The notes beneath the pieces were generated by a model. The model worked only from the letters and a program-made list of their open reading frames with translations, ran no database searches and was not told where the DNA came from. Shown here in pieces: positions 6,814 through 14,577 of a DNA stretch of 40,358 nucleotides. How positions within the stretch are numbered: position 1 is the stretch's first letter; each line of letters starts with the position of its first letter. The translations under genes were made by a program, and so were the position numbers. The DNA is from Pseudoflavonifractor sp. 60 (GTDB lineage: Bacteria > Bacillota > Clostridia > Oscillospirales > Oscillospiraceae), in contig NZ_QWKI01000131.1 in the NCBI RefSeq assembly GCF_009911645.1, forward strand, positions 1 to 40,358, read 5' to 3'.

Positions 6814-7188
6814 ATGGCCAGAGTTTGCAGGACGGCGAAAGAGTTTGCCGAAGCGGTGAAAGACAATGAGGAGTACATCACAATCGAAGGTGACCTAAAA
6901 AACGGTGTTTTGCGCATAAAGGCTACCGGGAAGATTGCGTGGGGAGTATGCGTTGCTTCATTGGCCGTAGCAATAACGGCTATCGCTGTGTCTCCGGTTG
7001 GAGGTGGTGCTCCGGCTGGTGCTGGCCTTGTGATGGCTGCACCAGCAGCAGCTACGCTAGGTGCCGCAGTCGTACCAGCCGTTACAATAGGCGTCTGCGC
7101 CGGGGGTGTTGGTGTGTTGAATACGCTGAGGGATAAGTACAAAATCATAGAAAAAAACGATAAATACATAACCCTCAAGCGAAAGTAA
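6814..7188 (+). CDS. Gly/Ala-rich membrane protein, unknown
   Basis: ATG 6814 is preceded by AAAGGAAG at a good distance; the frame is open upstream but without coding character. The 124-residue product has a soluble N-terminal part (RTAKEFAEAVKDNEEYITIEGDL then a short strand and basic turn). A hydrophobic region of roughly 70 residues follows (residues 45-110), rich in Gly, Ala, Val and Pro and with glycine-zipper character, long enough for two or three membrane passes. It ends in a basic tail (RDKYKIIEKNDKYITLKRK). No family is recognised with certainty. The build, a small sensor-like head plus a Gly/Ala hairpin, is compatible with a pore-type effector or a membrane anchor. It starts a run of four closely spaced genes. 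Confidence 0.6.
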   Translation: MARVCRTAKEFAEAVKDNEEYITIEGDLKNGVLRIKATGKIAWGVCVASLAVAITAIAVSPVGGGAPAGAGLVMAAPAAATLGAAVVPAVTIGVCAGGVGVLNTLRDKYKIIEKNDKYITLKRK

Positions 7189-7225
7189 ATTGTTTCACCA
7201 CAAATAAAATCTGGAGGTCATGGTT

Positions 7226-7507
7226 ATGAGCGGCGAAAAGGCAATGGCAGTTCTTGCAATTATCCAGCAGCTAATACCGGAAGCTAAAAAAATTTCAAAA
7301 GCTCACGGGTTTGTCCACAAGCGGACCGAAGCAGAAATCAATGGCATACGGGGATTTCTGGTTTGGGATTTTATCGTCTACAACGAGATCACTTTTGACG
7401 ATGCAGAGGGCAATATTATGTCGTTCTTTACCTCTATGTCTGATGACGAAACCGAGGCCGAGTGGAATCGACTCGTGAAAAAGTACGGAGTCAATACGGA
7501 CAAATGA
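7226..7507 (+). CDS. Hypothetical protein (93 residues)
   Basis: ATG 7226 is chosen because CTGGAGG at 7211-7217 is 8 bases away; the in-frame ATG 7220 is too close. The protein has an N-terminal amphipathic helix (AMAVLAIIQQLIPEAKKISKAHGF), then a β-rich core (EINGIRGFLVWDFIVYNEITFDDAEGNIMSFFTSM) and an acidic C-terminal helix. No family is recognised. Spacing of 37 bp to the membrane protein gene and 21 bp to the next gene indicates an operon. Confidence 0.6.
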   Translation: MSGEKAMAVLAIIQQLIPEAKKISKAHGFVHKRTEAEINGIRGFLVWDFIVYNEITFDDAEGNIMSFFTSMSDDETEAEWNRLVKKYGVNTDK

Positions 7508-7528
7508 TTTTGGCAGGATGGAGTGTCC

Positions 7529-7846
7529 ATGTTCAAAAAGAGACTAAAGAAAATCCCCTCAGATTTGGTATCTTACATCCAGATTGAAACAGAAGCCATC
7601 CGAGATGCCAACGATAAAATGATGATCTCCTCCTATTGTCTCGGCAAATTGGAGTTGGTCAACTGGTATCTTGAACTTCTGGAGGTTGGCTCCAAGAAAT
7701 ACATCGTCCCACAAAGCAAGGCATACTTGGAGATGGTCAGAGGTCAACTTATGGCCTGTCACAAAGAAATCATGGCCGTAAAAATAACAAAACCTGGGGA
7801 ACGTCCACTACTGGACATCAAGTACCCAAAAGGATACGAAGGATAG
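7529..7846 (+). CDS. Hypothetical protein (105 residues)
   Basis: GGATGGAG lies 5 bases before ATG 7529; GTG 7523 is an in-frame alternative. The product is mostly helical and basic at the start (FKKRLKKIPSDLVSYIQIETEAIRDANDKMMISSYCLGKLELVNWYLELLEVG), with a second helix and a proline-rich tail (KPGERPLLDIKYPKGYEG). No signal peptide or known motif. It ends 8 bp before the lipoprotein gene, in the same unit. Confidence 0.55.
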   Translation: MFKKRLKKIPSDLVSYIQIETEAIRDANDKMMISSYCLGKLELVNWYLELLEVGSKKYIVPQSKAYLEMVRGQLMACHKEIMAVKITKPGERPLLDIKYPKGYEG

Positions 7847-7854
7847 GTGATTTT

Positions 7855-9309
7855 ATGAAGAAAATGATTGCATTGCTGACAGCTATCGTGTTATTGCTGT
7901 CGGCCTGTTCCAGCGCCACACTGGACGGTGCGGGTAAGGAACTGGAAGATACCATAGCAAACGCCACTGATGCCGACAATAAATATGTTCAGATGGTCAA
8001 GGGAGGATATAGAGCCGACAATCCCAATGTGACTTATGAGGACGCATTTACCTCCTTCTTCGGTACGCCGCGTTGGAAATATTTCGAGAGCGAAGACGGG
8101 CAAGACGTTGTGGAGTTTACAGGTGACTGTACCTACCAGGACGTTCCGGTAAAAGCTCGGATTCAATTCGTGGTTGATGAAGAAAACGGAACCTTTGAAG
8201 CATCCTATCTTGCGTTTAATGAAGTCCCGCAGGATGCCTTGACGCTGGCTGCGGTAATTGCAAAAGCGTTTGAAGGTGCTGAGGCAGTTGAGACGGGAGA
8301 CGGCCAGGGGCAATCTACCAATACCACAGGACAAATTCTGATTCGCCAAGTTCCTACTCAGGATGTAATTGGAATGACAGCGGACGAAGTTATTGCCACT
8401 TTTGGCGATCCGGAAATATATTCCGAAAATGATAGCATTGAATATGGTGCTGATGCTCCGGAATGGATGTATTTTGATGTTTCCAACGGAAACACAGTGG
8501 CCAGTTTTAGTGCCAACGCAGGGGAATTTACATTGAATGGTCAGAGCTTGAAGCTGGATTTTGATTCACTTATAAGTCTGATAGGAGATGACTACGACAG
8601 CCTTGGTGCAGGTGGGTATCAATGGATTCGGAACGGTATCTGCTATACTTTCTATATCCCGGATGATACTGAGGAGTCCTATAGCATCAATGTTTATAGA
8701 ATTGATGACGATGATCCGATTGATAACGATGCCTATTTGGGCGATGAAGGCAATTATGGGACTTACGGCAATTTGGATTCCGCACTGGTCGGTAGATGGC
8801 GGTCAAATGACGGCGGTACACTCCAATTTGACGATACCGGGATGATAAGTTCCTGTGACTTTAATTGTTGGAGCATGGTAGGGGACACACCAGATCGGGT
8901 CTATTGGGAAGCTGATAATGGCAGGGTTACTTGTTCCGCATATTTCGATGAAGATGTCACTTATAAGATTGCAGGTCCATCTAGTGGGTCTGAAATGGAG
9001 TACATTACCTTTTCGAGCAATAGCAGGCATAGGTATGAACGTGCTTCAGGTGAAAACGGCGACGGAATTACCGGGAAGTGGGTCAGTGTGGAAAACAGCA
9101 TTTGGTCATTCCAGTTTAATTCGGATGGCACCGGAATGTACAATGGAAAATATTCATTTACTTGGAACACTTATACAGTGGATGATGGTTCCAGCGCATT
9201 GAACTATATCCTGCTGGATAGCTCATTCTTTGACTATTCTGTATCAGGAAATGCGCTCACCGTATTCCTCTCAGACAGCAGCCGTGTATATACCAAAGTT
9301 GGAAACTAA
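7855..9309 (+). CDS. Lipoprotein with lipocalin-like repeats
   Basis: The N-terminus is a type II signal peptide: KK, a hydrophobic core and a lipobox LLSAC with the lipidated Cys at residue 18, so the protein should be anchored to the outer face of the membrane. Residues ~40-130 form a domain I have seen in other clostridial lipoproteins (YVQMVKGGY..., VTYEDAFTSFFG, DGQDVVEFTGDCTY). Residues ~310-390 and ~400-484 are two DUF5640-like blocks (GRWRSNDGGTLQFDDTGM and GKWVSVENSIWSFQFNSDGTGMY) that should fold as small β-barrels. No enzymatic motif. It closes a run of four genes whose first encodes a membrane protein, which hints at a joint role at the cell surface. Confidence 0.8.
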   Translation: MKKMIALLTAIVLLLSACSSATLDGAGKELEDTIANATDADNKYVQMVKGGYRADNPNVTYEDAFTSFFGTPRWKYFESEDGQDVVEFTGDCTYQDVPVKARIQFVVDEENGTFEASYLAFNEVPQDALTLAAVIAKAFEGAEAVETGDGQGQSTNTTGQILIRQVPTQDVIGMTADEVIATFGDPEIYSENDSIEYGADAPEWMYFDVSNGNTVASFSANAGEFTLNGQSLKLDFDSLISLIGDDYDSLGAGGYQWIRNGICYTFYIPDDTEESYSINVYRIDDDDPIDNDAYLGDEGNYGTYGNLDSALVGRWRSNDGGTLQFDDTGMISSCDFNCWSMVGDTPDRVYWEADNGRVTCSAYFDEDVTYKIAGPSSGSEMEYITFSSNSRHRYERASGENGDGITGKWVSVENSIWSFQFNSDGTGMYNGKYSFTWNTYTVDDGSSALNYILLDSSFFDYSVSGNALTVFLSDSSRVYTKVGN

Positions 9310-9318
9310 TCACTGATT

Positions 9319-9360
9319 GACAGCGGGAGGGCGGCTGCGGTCGCCCTCCTGTCGTATTTA
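9319..9360 (+). terminator. Hairpin terminator after the lipoprotein gene
   Basis: GACAG-GGAGGGCG pairs with CGCCCTCCTGTC with a 2-base bulge. The T tract is interrupted (GTCGTATTTAT), so strength is uncertain. Confidence 0.55.
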
Positions 9361-9411
9361 TCGACGAAAAGAGAGCGATAATGTACTCAAACAAAAAGGA
9401 AGCGTAAAAAG

Positions 9412-9585
9412 GTGAAAATGAAAGCGATACTTTACACGATGAAGCCGCCTTGTCCCCGCTGCCCTTATAAGCTGGGACTGGTGCATACAGTAGTCAACCC
9501 GTGCCCTCAGTGTAAGGAGAATGGGTACAAGACCTATGAGCAATTCAAAAAAGAACCGTCCGGGAAATACACAAAAGGCAGGTGA
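9412..9585 (+). CDS. Small zinc-ribbon protein
   Basis: This frame starts at GTG 9412 (AAAAAGGAAG upstream) or ATG 9418. The 55-57 residue product carries two Cys pairs, CPRC near residue 12 and CPQC near residue 29, separated by YKLGLVHTVVNP. That is the spacing of a zinc ribbon. The rest is basic and would suit nucleic-acid binding or a protein adaptor. It stands between the lipoprotein and the plasmid-like array without a close partner. Confidence 0.6.
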   Translation: MKMKAILYTMKPPCPRCPYKLGLVHTVVNPCPQCKENGYKTYEQFKKEPSGKYTKGR

Positions 9586-9808
9586 ACAGAACGAAGAATT
9601 TATTGAAGCGTCTCTGAGGAAAGTGAAAAATTGGACACAGGGCGTTTGATAGATTGCCAAACGAACCGTTGCACACGCCAGGGTCAGATAAGGAAACTGC
9701 AAAATGTGGACCAAAACGAGAAAGGTGGCCATAAAGCTATCGTATGACACCACATTTCAGCAATATATTCTATCTCTGTAATCAAAAAGGAAATGGGGGT
9801 GTTCAATA
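9586..9808. other. Intergenic stretch without recognised features
   Basis: About 220 bp with no frame longer than about 30 codons that has a ribosome binding site. The only structure seen is a 6-bp inverted repeat (CGTTTG/CAAACG) near 9646. It may hold the promoter for the genes that follow, but no convincing -35/-10 pair was found. Confidence 0.4.
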
Positions 9809-9913
9809 TTGTCCTATCGTAGAACCCTTGAAGTGGTGCTGGTGGTGCTTACCGCCTTGCTTGCAATGGCAAAGGCTATCAGCGAAATGGACGATCCGCC
9901 CGAAGCAGCTTAA
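9809..9913 (+). CDS. 34-residue single-helix membrane peptide
   Basis: TTG 9809 follows GGGGGTG by about 8 bases. The peptide starts MSYRRTLE, continues with a hydrophobic helix VVLVVLTALLAMAKAI, and ends in an acidic tail EMDDPPEAA. It would insert as a single membrane-spanning or surface-bound helix. Short membrane peptides of this kind can be toxins, regulators or noise. It is followed by a strong hairpin, which supports a real transcript. Confidence 0.4.
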   Translation: MSYRRTLEVVLVVLTALLAMAKAISEMDDPPEAA

Positions 9914-9929
9914 ACCAAGCAACCAGCGT

Positions 9930-9975
9930 AAACAGGGGGCTTCCCGCATGGGAAGTCCTCTGTTTATCTATTTCA
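9930..9975 (+). terminator. Hairpin terminator
   Basis: A 16-bp stem (AAACAGGGGGCTTCCC against GGGAAGTCCTCTGTTT, two G-T pairs) with a 4-base loop, followed by TATCTATTT. It separates the small peptide gene from the DUF932 gene. Confidence 0.7.
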
Positions 9976-10023
9976 GCGCAAAAATCATTCACATATTCAA
10001 ATCTAATTTAGGAGGTAAAAATC

Positions 10024-10959
10024 ATGCCCGCAAACGTTGAAACCATGTTCTATGTCCGTGAAAAGCCCTGGCATGGCCTTGGTACGGAGGTACAGGAGGC
10101 CCCCATGTCGATTGACGCCCTGGTTCTTGCTGGCCTGGATTGGGAGGTCATTCAGAAGAACGTCTACACACAGGACGGCTCCCTGATCCCTGGTTATAAG
10201 GTCAATCTCCGCAACACCGACAGCGCCGCCCTGGGTATCGTCTCTGACCGCTACAAGGTCGTCCAGAATGAGGACGCTTTCCAGTTCACCGATGATCTGC
10301 TGGGGGCCGGTGTGACCTATGAGACTGCCGGGGCCTTGCAGGGCGGCCGCAAGGTCTGGATGCTGGCCCGGATGCCCCACCGCTACATCATCGCCGGGGA
10401 CGAGATCGCTCCCTATCTGGTAGTGATGAACTCCCACGATGGCAGCTCTGGTATCAAGGTTGCCATGACGCCTATTCGGGTTGTGTGTGCCAACACACTT
10501 AACCTGGCTTTGGATACCGCAAAGCGCATTTGGACCACTAAGCACACCGAGAACGTCATGCTCCGTGTCCACGAGGCCGAGGAGACCTTGGGGCTGGCTG
10601 AGAAGTACATGGGCGAGCTGGGCCGGGGCATCGACGCCCTGTCCAAGATCAAGCTCACCGACAAGAAGGTTATGGAGTTCATGGCCGAGTTCTTCCCCGT
10701 CACCCTTGATATGCCAGATGTCCAGCGCAAGAACAATCTGCGGCTGTTGGAGGATATGAAGCGGCGCTATTGGGAGGCCCCCGACCTGTCCCATGTGGGA
10801 AAGAACGGCTACCGCTTCGTCAACGCCATCAGCGACTTCGCCACCCACGCTGATCCCATCCGCAAGACCAAGAACTACAACGAGAACCTGTTCCTTCGCA
10901 CCGTCGAGGGCAATCCCATGATCGACAAGGCGTACAAGATGGTGCTGGCGGCGGCATGA
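10024..10959 (+). CDS. DUF932 (TIGR03299-type phage/plasmid-like) protein
   Basis: A 311-residue protein with the family's opening ETMFYVREKPWHGLGTEV and the blocks LGIVSDRYKVVQNEDAF, GGRKVWMLARMP and NSHDGSSGIKVAMTPIRVVCANTLNLAL. DUF932 proteins are widespread on plasmids, phages and integrative elements, usually beside recombination genes as here, but their role is not known. AGGAGG lies 8 bases before ATG 10024. The block from here to about 19.7 kb is clearly more GC-rich than the DNA on either side, which suggests it came as one piece from another replicon. Confidence 0.9.
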   Translation: MPANVETMFYVREKPWHGLGTEVQEAPMSIDALVLAGLDWEVIQKNVYTQDGSLIPGYKVNLRNTDSAALGIVSDRYKVVQNEDAFQFTDDLLGAGVTYETAGALQGGRKVWMLARMPHRYIIAGDEIAPYLVVMNSHDGSSGIKVAMTPIRVVCANTLNLALDTAKRIWTTKHTENVMLRVHEAEETLGLAEKYMGELGRGIDALSKIKLTDKKVMEFMAEFFPVTLDMPDVQRKNNLRLLEDMKRRYWEAPDLSHVGKNGYRFVNAISDFATHADPIRKTKNYNENLFLRTVEGNPMIDKAYKMVLAAA

Positions 10960-10974
10960 TGTGTTGTATCAAAC

Positions 10975-11017
10975 AGGGGCGTACAGCTATATGGCTGTGC
11001 GCTCCTTATTTTATTTC
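10975..11017 (+). terminator. Hairpin terminator after the DUF932 gene
   Basis: A 13-bp stem (AGGGGCGTACAGC against GCTGTGCGCTCCT, two G-T pairs) with a 6-base loop, followed by TATTTTATTT. Confidence 0.8.
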
Positions 11018-11037
11018 AGTGAAAGTGAGGTCATGAT

Positions 11038-11982
11038 ATGCCAGCAAGAGTATTGGTATCCACTGAAAATATGCCCTATGCCGACTGGCTGGAATACCGG
11101 AGGCAGGGCATCGGCGGTTCGGATGCTTCTGTGGTCTGCGGGATCAGCCGCTACAAGTCCCCTGTGGAGCTGTGGATGAATAAGACGGGGCAACTCCCGG
11201 ACCAGGAGGCCGGAGAAGCGGCCTATTGGGGGACGCAGCTTGAGCCCTTCGTTCGGGCCGAGTTCACCAGGCGCACCGGGATCGAGGTCAAGCAGGTGAA
11301 GGAGCTGCTGCAAAGCGAGGAATACCCCTTCATGCTGGCGAACCTGGACGGCATCTGTGAAGTTCCTGACGTTGGCACCTGTATCTTCGAGGCCAAGACC
11401 GCTTCGGCTTACAAGGCTGGCGAGTGGGAGGATACGATCCCCGACGAGTATATGCTTCAGGTACAGCATTACATGGCCGTCACTGGCTACGCCGGGACCT
11501 ACATTGCCGTTCTCATTGGCGGCAACACCTTCAAATGGCGGTTTGTGGAGCGTGACGAAGAGCTGATTTCTATGCTCGTTGAGCTGGAAACGGCCTTCTG
11601 GAACCATGTGCAGGACTGTACTCCCCCGCCGCTGGATGGCTCCGATGCCTGTGCCAAGTTCCTTGCTGACCGATTCCATGACAGTATCCCCAAGTCCCAC
11701 ATCACGTTGCCCGACACCGCCGCCGATCTGCTGGTCCAGTATGATGAAGCCTGTGAACAGTTGGAGGTTGTCACCGAGAAAAAGCAGAGAGCTGAAAATC
11801 TGCTGAAGGAGATGATGGGAGAGAACGAAATCGGGACAGCGGGGGACAGAATCGTGACCTGGAAAAGCGTATCCCAGGAGCGTCTTGACAGCAAGACCTT
11901 GAAGGCCGAGCATCCCACTCTCTACAAGAAATACGCCAACAAGTCATCCTACCGCCGCTTCACCATCAAGGCGGCGAGTTAA
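11038..11982 (+). CDS. YqaJ-family viral recombinase (lambda-exonuclease fold)
   Basis: A 314-residue protein with the YqaJ signature: RQGIGGSDASVVCG at residues 22-35, Glu69 in LEPFVRAEF, Asp104 in ANLDG, and Glu118-x-Lys120 in IFEAKTAS, which together make the PD-(D/E)XK metal site. It should resect double-stranded DNA 5' to 3' to feed a single-strand annealing protein. No RecT/Bet gene is obvious next to it; the 262-residue protein that follows after 16 bp is the positional candidate for a partner. C-terminal residues ~235-280 form a predicted coiled coil (QYDEACEQLEVVTEKKQRAE), usual for this subfamily. Confidence 0.9.
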   Translation: MPARVLVSTENMPYADWLEYRRQGIGGSDASVVCGISRYKSPVELWMNKTGQLPDQEAGEAAYWGTQLEPFVRAEFTRRTGIEVKQVKELLQSEEYPFMLANLDGICEVPDVGTCIFEAKTASAYKAGEWEDTIPDEYMLQVQHYMAVTGYAGTYIAVLIGGNTFKWRFVERDEELISMLVELETAFWNHVQDCTPPPLDGSDACAKFLADRFHDSIPKSHITLPDTAADLLVQYDEACEQLEVVTEKKQRAENLLKEMMGENEIGTAGDRIVTWKSVSQERLDSKTLKAEHPTLYKKYANKSSYRRFTIKAAS

Positions 11983-11998
11983 TTTTGGGAGGTTCATT

Positions 11999-12787
11999 AT
12001 GGACAACACGAAACTGAAAGGCCGTATGATCGGCAAGGTGCAGGAGTTGCAGCAGCCCACCGAAAATCAGAACATCACTATTACCTCTGCGCCGGAAACC
12101 GCTCCGGCCCCGGTGGAATCCACCTATCTGGCCCTGACGAACAACGCCCTGGACATCATCCGGGCCAACTTGAAGAGCCAGCCGTTGACGCTGGATCTCT
12201 TTGACATCGTGAAGTCGCCCTCCGGCGGCTCCACTGTGTTTGAGGTTCCGGGGTTGGCCGGGAACGAGGCTGCTATGGAGCTGACGGGCATTGTGCTGGA
12301 CTACACTACGCCGAGGGCCTATTGGGATACCCCCGATCCGGTGGAGGGCACGCCGCCTGTCTGCATGAGCCAGAACAGCATCATTTCCCACGATGGTAAA
12401 TCCTGTGCCATGTGCCCCTACAACGACTTTGGCTCCAAGGATGGGGACAGCAACGCCAAGGCGTGTAAGGAATCGGTGCTGTTGTTCCTGCTGCGGCCCA
12501 ACAGCATCATCCCCCTGCTGGTGCGTGTCCCTGTTACCAGCAAGCCCCGGTTTCTGAAATACTCTACCCGTCTGCTGAGTACCCTGACGCCGATTTCCAG
12601 TGTGGTCACGAAGATCACCTTGGAGAAGGCCACCAGCAAACAGGGCAAACCCTACGCCCTGTTCAATTTCCAGACCGTCAGCAAGCTCAGCCCGGAGGAA
12701 GCTGCACAGGCGAAGATGTTCGGTCAGCAGTTCATGGAAATCGTGAACGCCGCTCAGTTGGTTCCCGATTTGGCCGAGGCCAGCTAA
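11999..12787 (+). CDS. Cys-cluster protein paired with YqaJ, unknown
   Basis: A 262-residue protein with a disordered N-terminus rich in Pro, Thr and Glu. A β-rich core follows, with a distinctive cluster CMSQNSIISHDGKSCAMCPYNDFGS...KACK (four Cys, a likely zinc or iron-sulfur knuckle) and a conserved-looking tail KPYALFNFQTVSKLSPEEA. It begins 16 bp after the exonuclease gene with GGGAGG upstream, so the two are co-translated. Position suggests a single-strand DNA binding or annealing partner of the exonuclease, but I cannot assign a family. Confidence 0.6.
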   Translation: MDNTKLKGRMIGKVQELQQPTENQNITITSAPETAPAPVESTYLALTNNALDIIRANLKSQPLTLDLFDIVKSPSGGSTVFEVPGLAGNEAAMELTGIVLDYTTPRAYWDTPDPVEGTPPVCMSQNSIISHDGKSCAMCPYNDFGSKDGDSNAKACKESVLLFLLRPNSIIPLLVRVPVTSKPRFLKYSTRLLSTLTPISSVVTKITLEKATSKQGKPYALFNFQTVSKLSPEEAAQAKMFGQQFMEIVNAAQLVPDLAEAS

Positions 12788-12801
12788 GATAAAACACGCT
12801 A

Positions 12802-12855
12802 TGATGGCCCGGTGTCCCTGCTCTGTGCTGAGATTCCGGGTCATTTGCTTTTTCA
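12802..12855 (+). terminator. Possible terminator with long loop
   Basis: ATGGCCCGG near 12803 pairs with CCGGGTCAT near 12836, with a ~25-base loop, and is followed by TTGCTTTTTC. It would end the YqaJ unit. Confidence 0.5.
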
Positions 12856-12871
12856 AAAGGGGGAATTAGAC

Positions 12872-13108
12872 TTGTTTGAAACCGTAAAAATGTCTGCGGT
12901 AGCACTCCGGCACATGATGAACGAAACTTTTGACTACAACAAATTTGAACAGGGGCGGCAGGAGGCCAGGGCTTTCTTCCATGACCACTCGGAGCAGCGA
13001 AAAGAAAAGCTGGCGGAGATTAAGCGGCGAATTGAAAACTGCGACTTCAAGCACACACCCGGAGCCTCCTACTGGATTGGCTGCTTGAGTGAAGCGGACT
13101 TTTCGTGA
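12872..13108 (+). CDS. Hypothetical helical protein (78 residues)
   Basis: TTG 12872 follows AAAAGGGGGA by 8 bases; ATG 12890 is an in-frame alternative. The product is helical and charged (VALRHMMNETFDYNKFEQGRQEARAFF, then HSEQRKEKLAEIKRRIENC), ending HTPGASYWIGCLSEADFS. No known motif. It overlaps nothing and is followed by the next gene after 13 bp. Confidence 0.55.
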   Translation: MFETVKMSAVALRHMMNETFDYNKFEQGRQEARAFFHDHSEQRKEKLAEIKRRIENCDFKHTPGASYWIGCLSEADFS

Positions 13109-13121
13109 AAGGGGTAGCTAT

Positions 13122-13670
13122 ATGGACTACGCTGAACTGAAACAAATTTTCCGGGAGTTAAAACGCACTTCTCCAAGAGATGACCTGACAGCGCACATCA
13201 TCTTCACGGAGGATAGTTTTACTACTCAGTATCCGTTGTTGAGCCGTACCTACTGTGTCAGCAGCGACAACAAGGCATTCTGGCCCAACATGGGCGGCTA
13301 TTCCATCTTCGGCTATTGTCTGGACAAGACCAGCGATCAGGGTGTCCGACTGGATTACTATATGGCCGAGGAACGGGACCCTGGCGGCTGGAAGGTCGAG
13401 GACTGCTATATTTTAGAGCAGATGCGGGATACTGCGGCCATCTCCAACTTGACCCGGATGGAACAGGACGATGGGACAGTTTGCTATTTCTTCGGTGATA
13501 CCTGTATCCGGGTTCGTGAAAGTGAGGACAACGGGAAAATCAGGCTGGAGCTTGTGAGTGGAGATCAGACAGCCTGCGGCGAGTGGGTGGAGCTGTCTAT
13601 TGACAGGGTATATGGCTACTGTACCCTGTTGGAGCGGCATCTTAACAGGAAGGATGGAAACCAGAAATGA
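13122..13670 (+). CDS. Hypothetical protein (182 residues)
   Basis: The start is placed at ATG 13122, 7 bases after AAAGGGG; the upstream extension lacks coding character. The protein begins with a helix (YAELKQIFRELKRTSPRDDL) and is then β-rich with many aromatic residues (SSDNKAFWPNMGGYSIFGYCL, VRLDYYMAEERDPGGWKVEDCYIL, YFFGDTCIRVRES). It looks like a compact cytosolic domain without recognised catalytic residues. Its stop overlaps the next start by 4 bases (ATGA), so it heads a coupled series of five small genes. Confidence 0.6.
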   Translation: MDYAELKQIFRELKRTSPRDDLTAHIIFTEDSFTTQYPLLSRTYCVSSDNKAFWPNMGGYSIFGYCLDKTSDQGVRLDYYMAEERDPGGWKVEDCYILEQMRDTAAISNLTRMEQDDGTVCYFFGDTCIRVRESEDNGKIRLELVSGDQTACGEWVELSIDRVYGYCTLLERHLNRKDGNQK

Positions 13671-13867
13671 AAATTGGCGATTCTGTTTATACGCCCCGTT
13701 TCTGCACAGTTCGGATCGCCGCTGTCTTTGAAAATGAGATGGAGGCCCGTGCTGCTGGATTCTGTGAGCCGACTTACTACGAAGGCGATCACGTTATTTT
13801 GGGGAAATCTCTGGATATGTATAGCATGGAGTTCGCTGCTGTTCCCAAAGGAGCGAGCCATGAGTAG
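13667..13867 (+). CDS. Small β-rich protein (66 residues)
   Basis: It begins in the ATGA overlap with the preceding gene. The sequence KIGDSVYTPRFCTVRIAAVFENEMEARAAGFCEPTYY has the look of a KOW/SH3-like small barrel followed by a short helix, and then YEGDHVILGKSLDMYSMEF. I have the impression that similar small proteins occur in clostridial plasmid arrays, but cannot name a family. Confidence 0.6.
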   Translation: MKIGDSVYTPRFCTVRIAAVFENEMEARAAGFCEPTYYEGDHVILGKSLDMYSMEFAAVPKGASHE

Positions 13868-14078
13868 AAAACGTAGAAAAGCACATGACAGGTCTACCTT
13901 CAAGAAGTTCTGTGATCCTGGTGTTTGCGACTGCTGCCAGTACATCGGTGAAGGTGACTTCCTGTGTGATAAGCACATGGAGATCGTAGTTTCCGACTGG
14001 ACGCCAACCGAAAACTACCTGATGTGTCAGAACCGAAGCAAAGCCATTGGAGAAGGTGAAGATGAAAGGAAAGCCTAA
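13860..14078 (+). CDS. Small Cys-rich protein (72 residues), likely metal-binding
   Basis: It starts at ATG 13860, overlapping the end of the preceding gene, with AAAGGAG upstream. A basic N-terminus (SRKRRKAHDRSTFKK) precedes Cys residues in FCDPGVCDCCQYIGEGDFLCDKH and a last one in LMCQN. The spacing suggests one zinc site. A nucleic-acid-binding role is possible from the basic leader. Confidence 0.55.
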   Translation: MSRKRRKAHDRSTFKKFCDPGVCDCCQYIGEGDFLCDKHMEIVVSDWTPTENYLMCQNRSKAIGEGEDERKA

Positions 14079-14271
14079 AATCCAGCGTGTCAGTTCAGAG
14101 ATTCTTGGGCAGGTCATAGAACGTCGTACCCCCTGTGACCTTTTTCTGACGAAGGAAGGCCACAAATGGGTAGCGGTGGACAACACCACTGGGGACGCAT
14201 GGACGGAGGAATTTTCCCGGAAGCGTCAGGCCGTCCGCTGGCTGCGGGGAAAATTTGAGGTGGGCGTATGA
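14062..14271 (+). CDS. Small basic protein (69 residues)
   Basis: ATG 14062 is preceded by GGAGAAGGTG and lies inside the end of the preceding gene in another frame. The product (KGKPKIQRVSSEILGQVIERRTPCDLFLTKEGHKWVAVDNTTGDAWTEEF, then RKRQAVRWLRGKF) is basic and probably a small α/β fold. The next start overlaps its stop by ATGA. Confidence 0.55.
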   Translation: MKGKPKIQRVSSEILGQVIERRTPCDLFLTKEGHKWVAVDNTTGDAWTEEFSRKRQAVRWLRGKFEVGV

Positions 14272-14561
14272 GTAAAGCTGTTGTTGCCCGCCCGGTAGAC
14301 GGCATTACCATCAACACCGAACTGGAATTTCTGCTTGACGATGACGGGAAGATACGGATGTTCGATAGTCCAGAACAGGCAAAGTCATTCCTGTTTGCCG
14401 CTGGCGTTGAGCCAGAGGAACTACGTCACATGACCATCATGGAAAGCTGCGGCATTTGCCGTAAATGCGGCAGTCCGCTATTCAAGAGCCTGTTACCTGG
14501 CTATGACTATCAGTGCTTCACTTGTGACGAGGATTTCTACCAATTTGAGCAGGACACATGA
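14268..14561 (+). CDS. Zinc-ribbon protein (97 residues)
   Basis: It is translationally coupled by ATGA to the preceding gene. An N-terminal α/β part (TELEFLLDDDGKIRMFDSPEQAKSFLFAAG) is followed by a clear zinc ribbon: CGICRKCGSPL near residue 61 and YQCFTCDEDF near residue 82. The function is unknown; the ribbon suggests nucleic-acid or protein binding. Confidence 0.65.
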   Translation: MSKAVVARPVDGITINTELEFLLDDDGKIRMFDSPEQAKSFLFAAGVEPEELRHMTIMESCGICRKCGSPLFKSLLPGYDYQCFTCDEDFYQFEQDT

Positions 14562-14577
14562 GGAAGGGAGCGTTGCT

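Noticed and set aside
10003-13000. Several minus-strand frames of about 280-325 codons opposite the DUF932, YqaJ, Cys-cluster and DUF3560 genes (10.0-17.0 kb)
   Set aside because: They are antisense shadows produced by GC-rich codon use; the plus-strand products match known families or have coupled starts.
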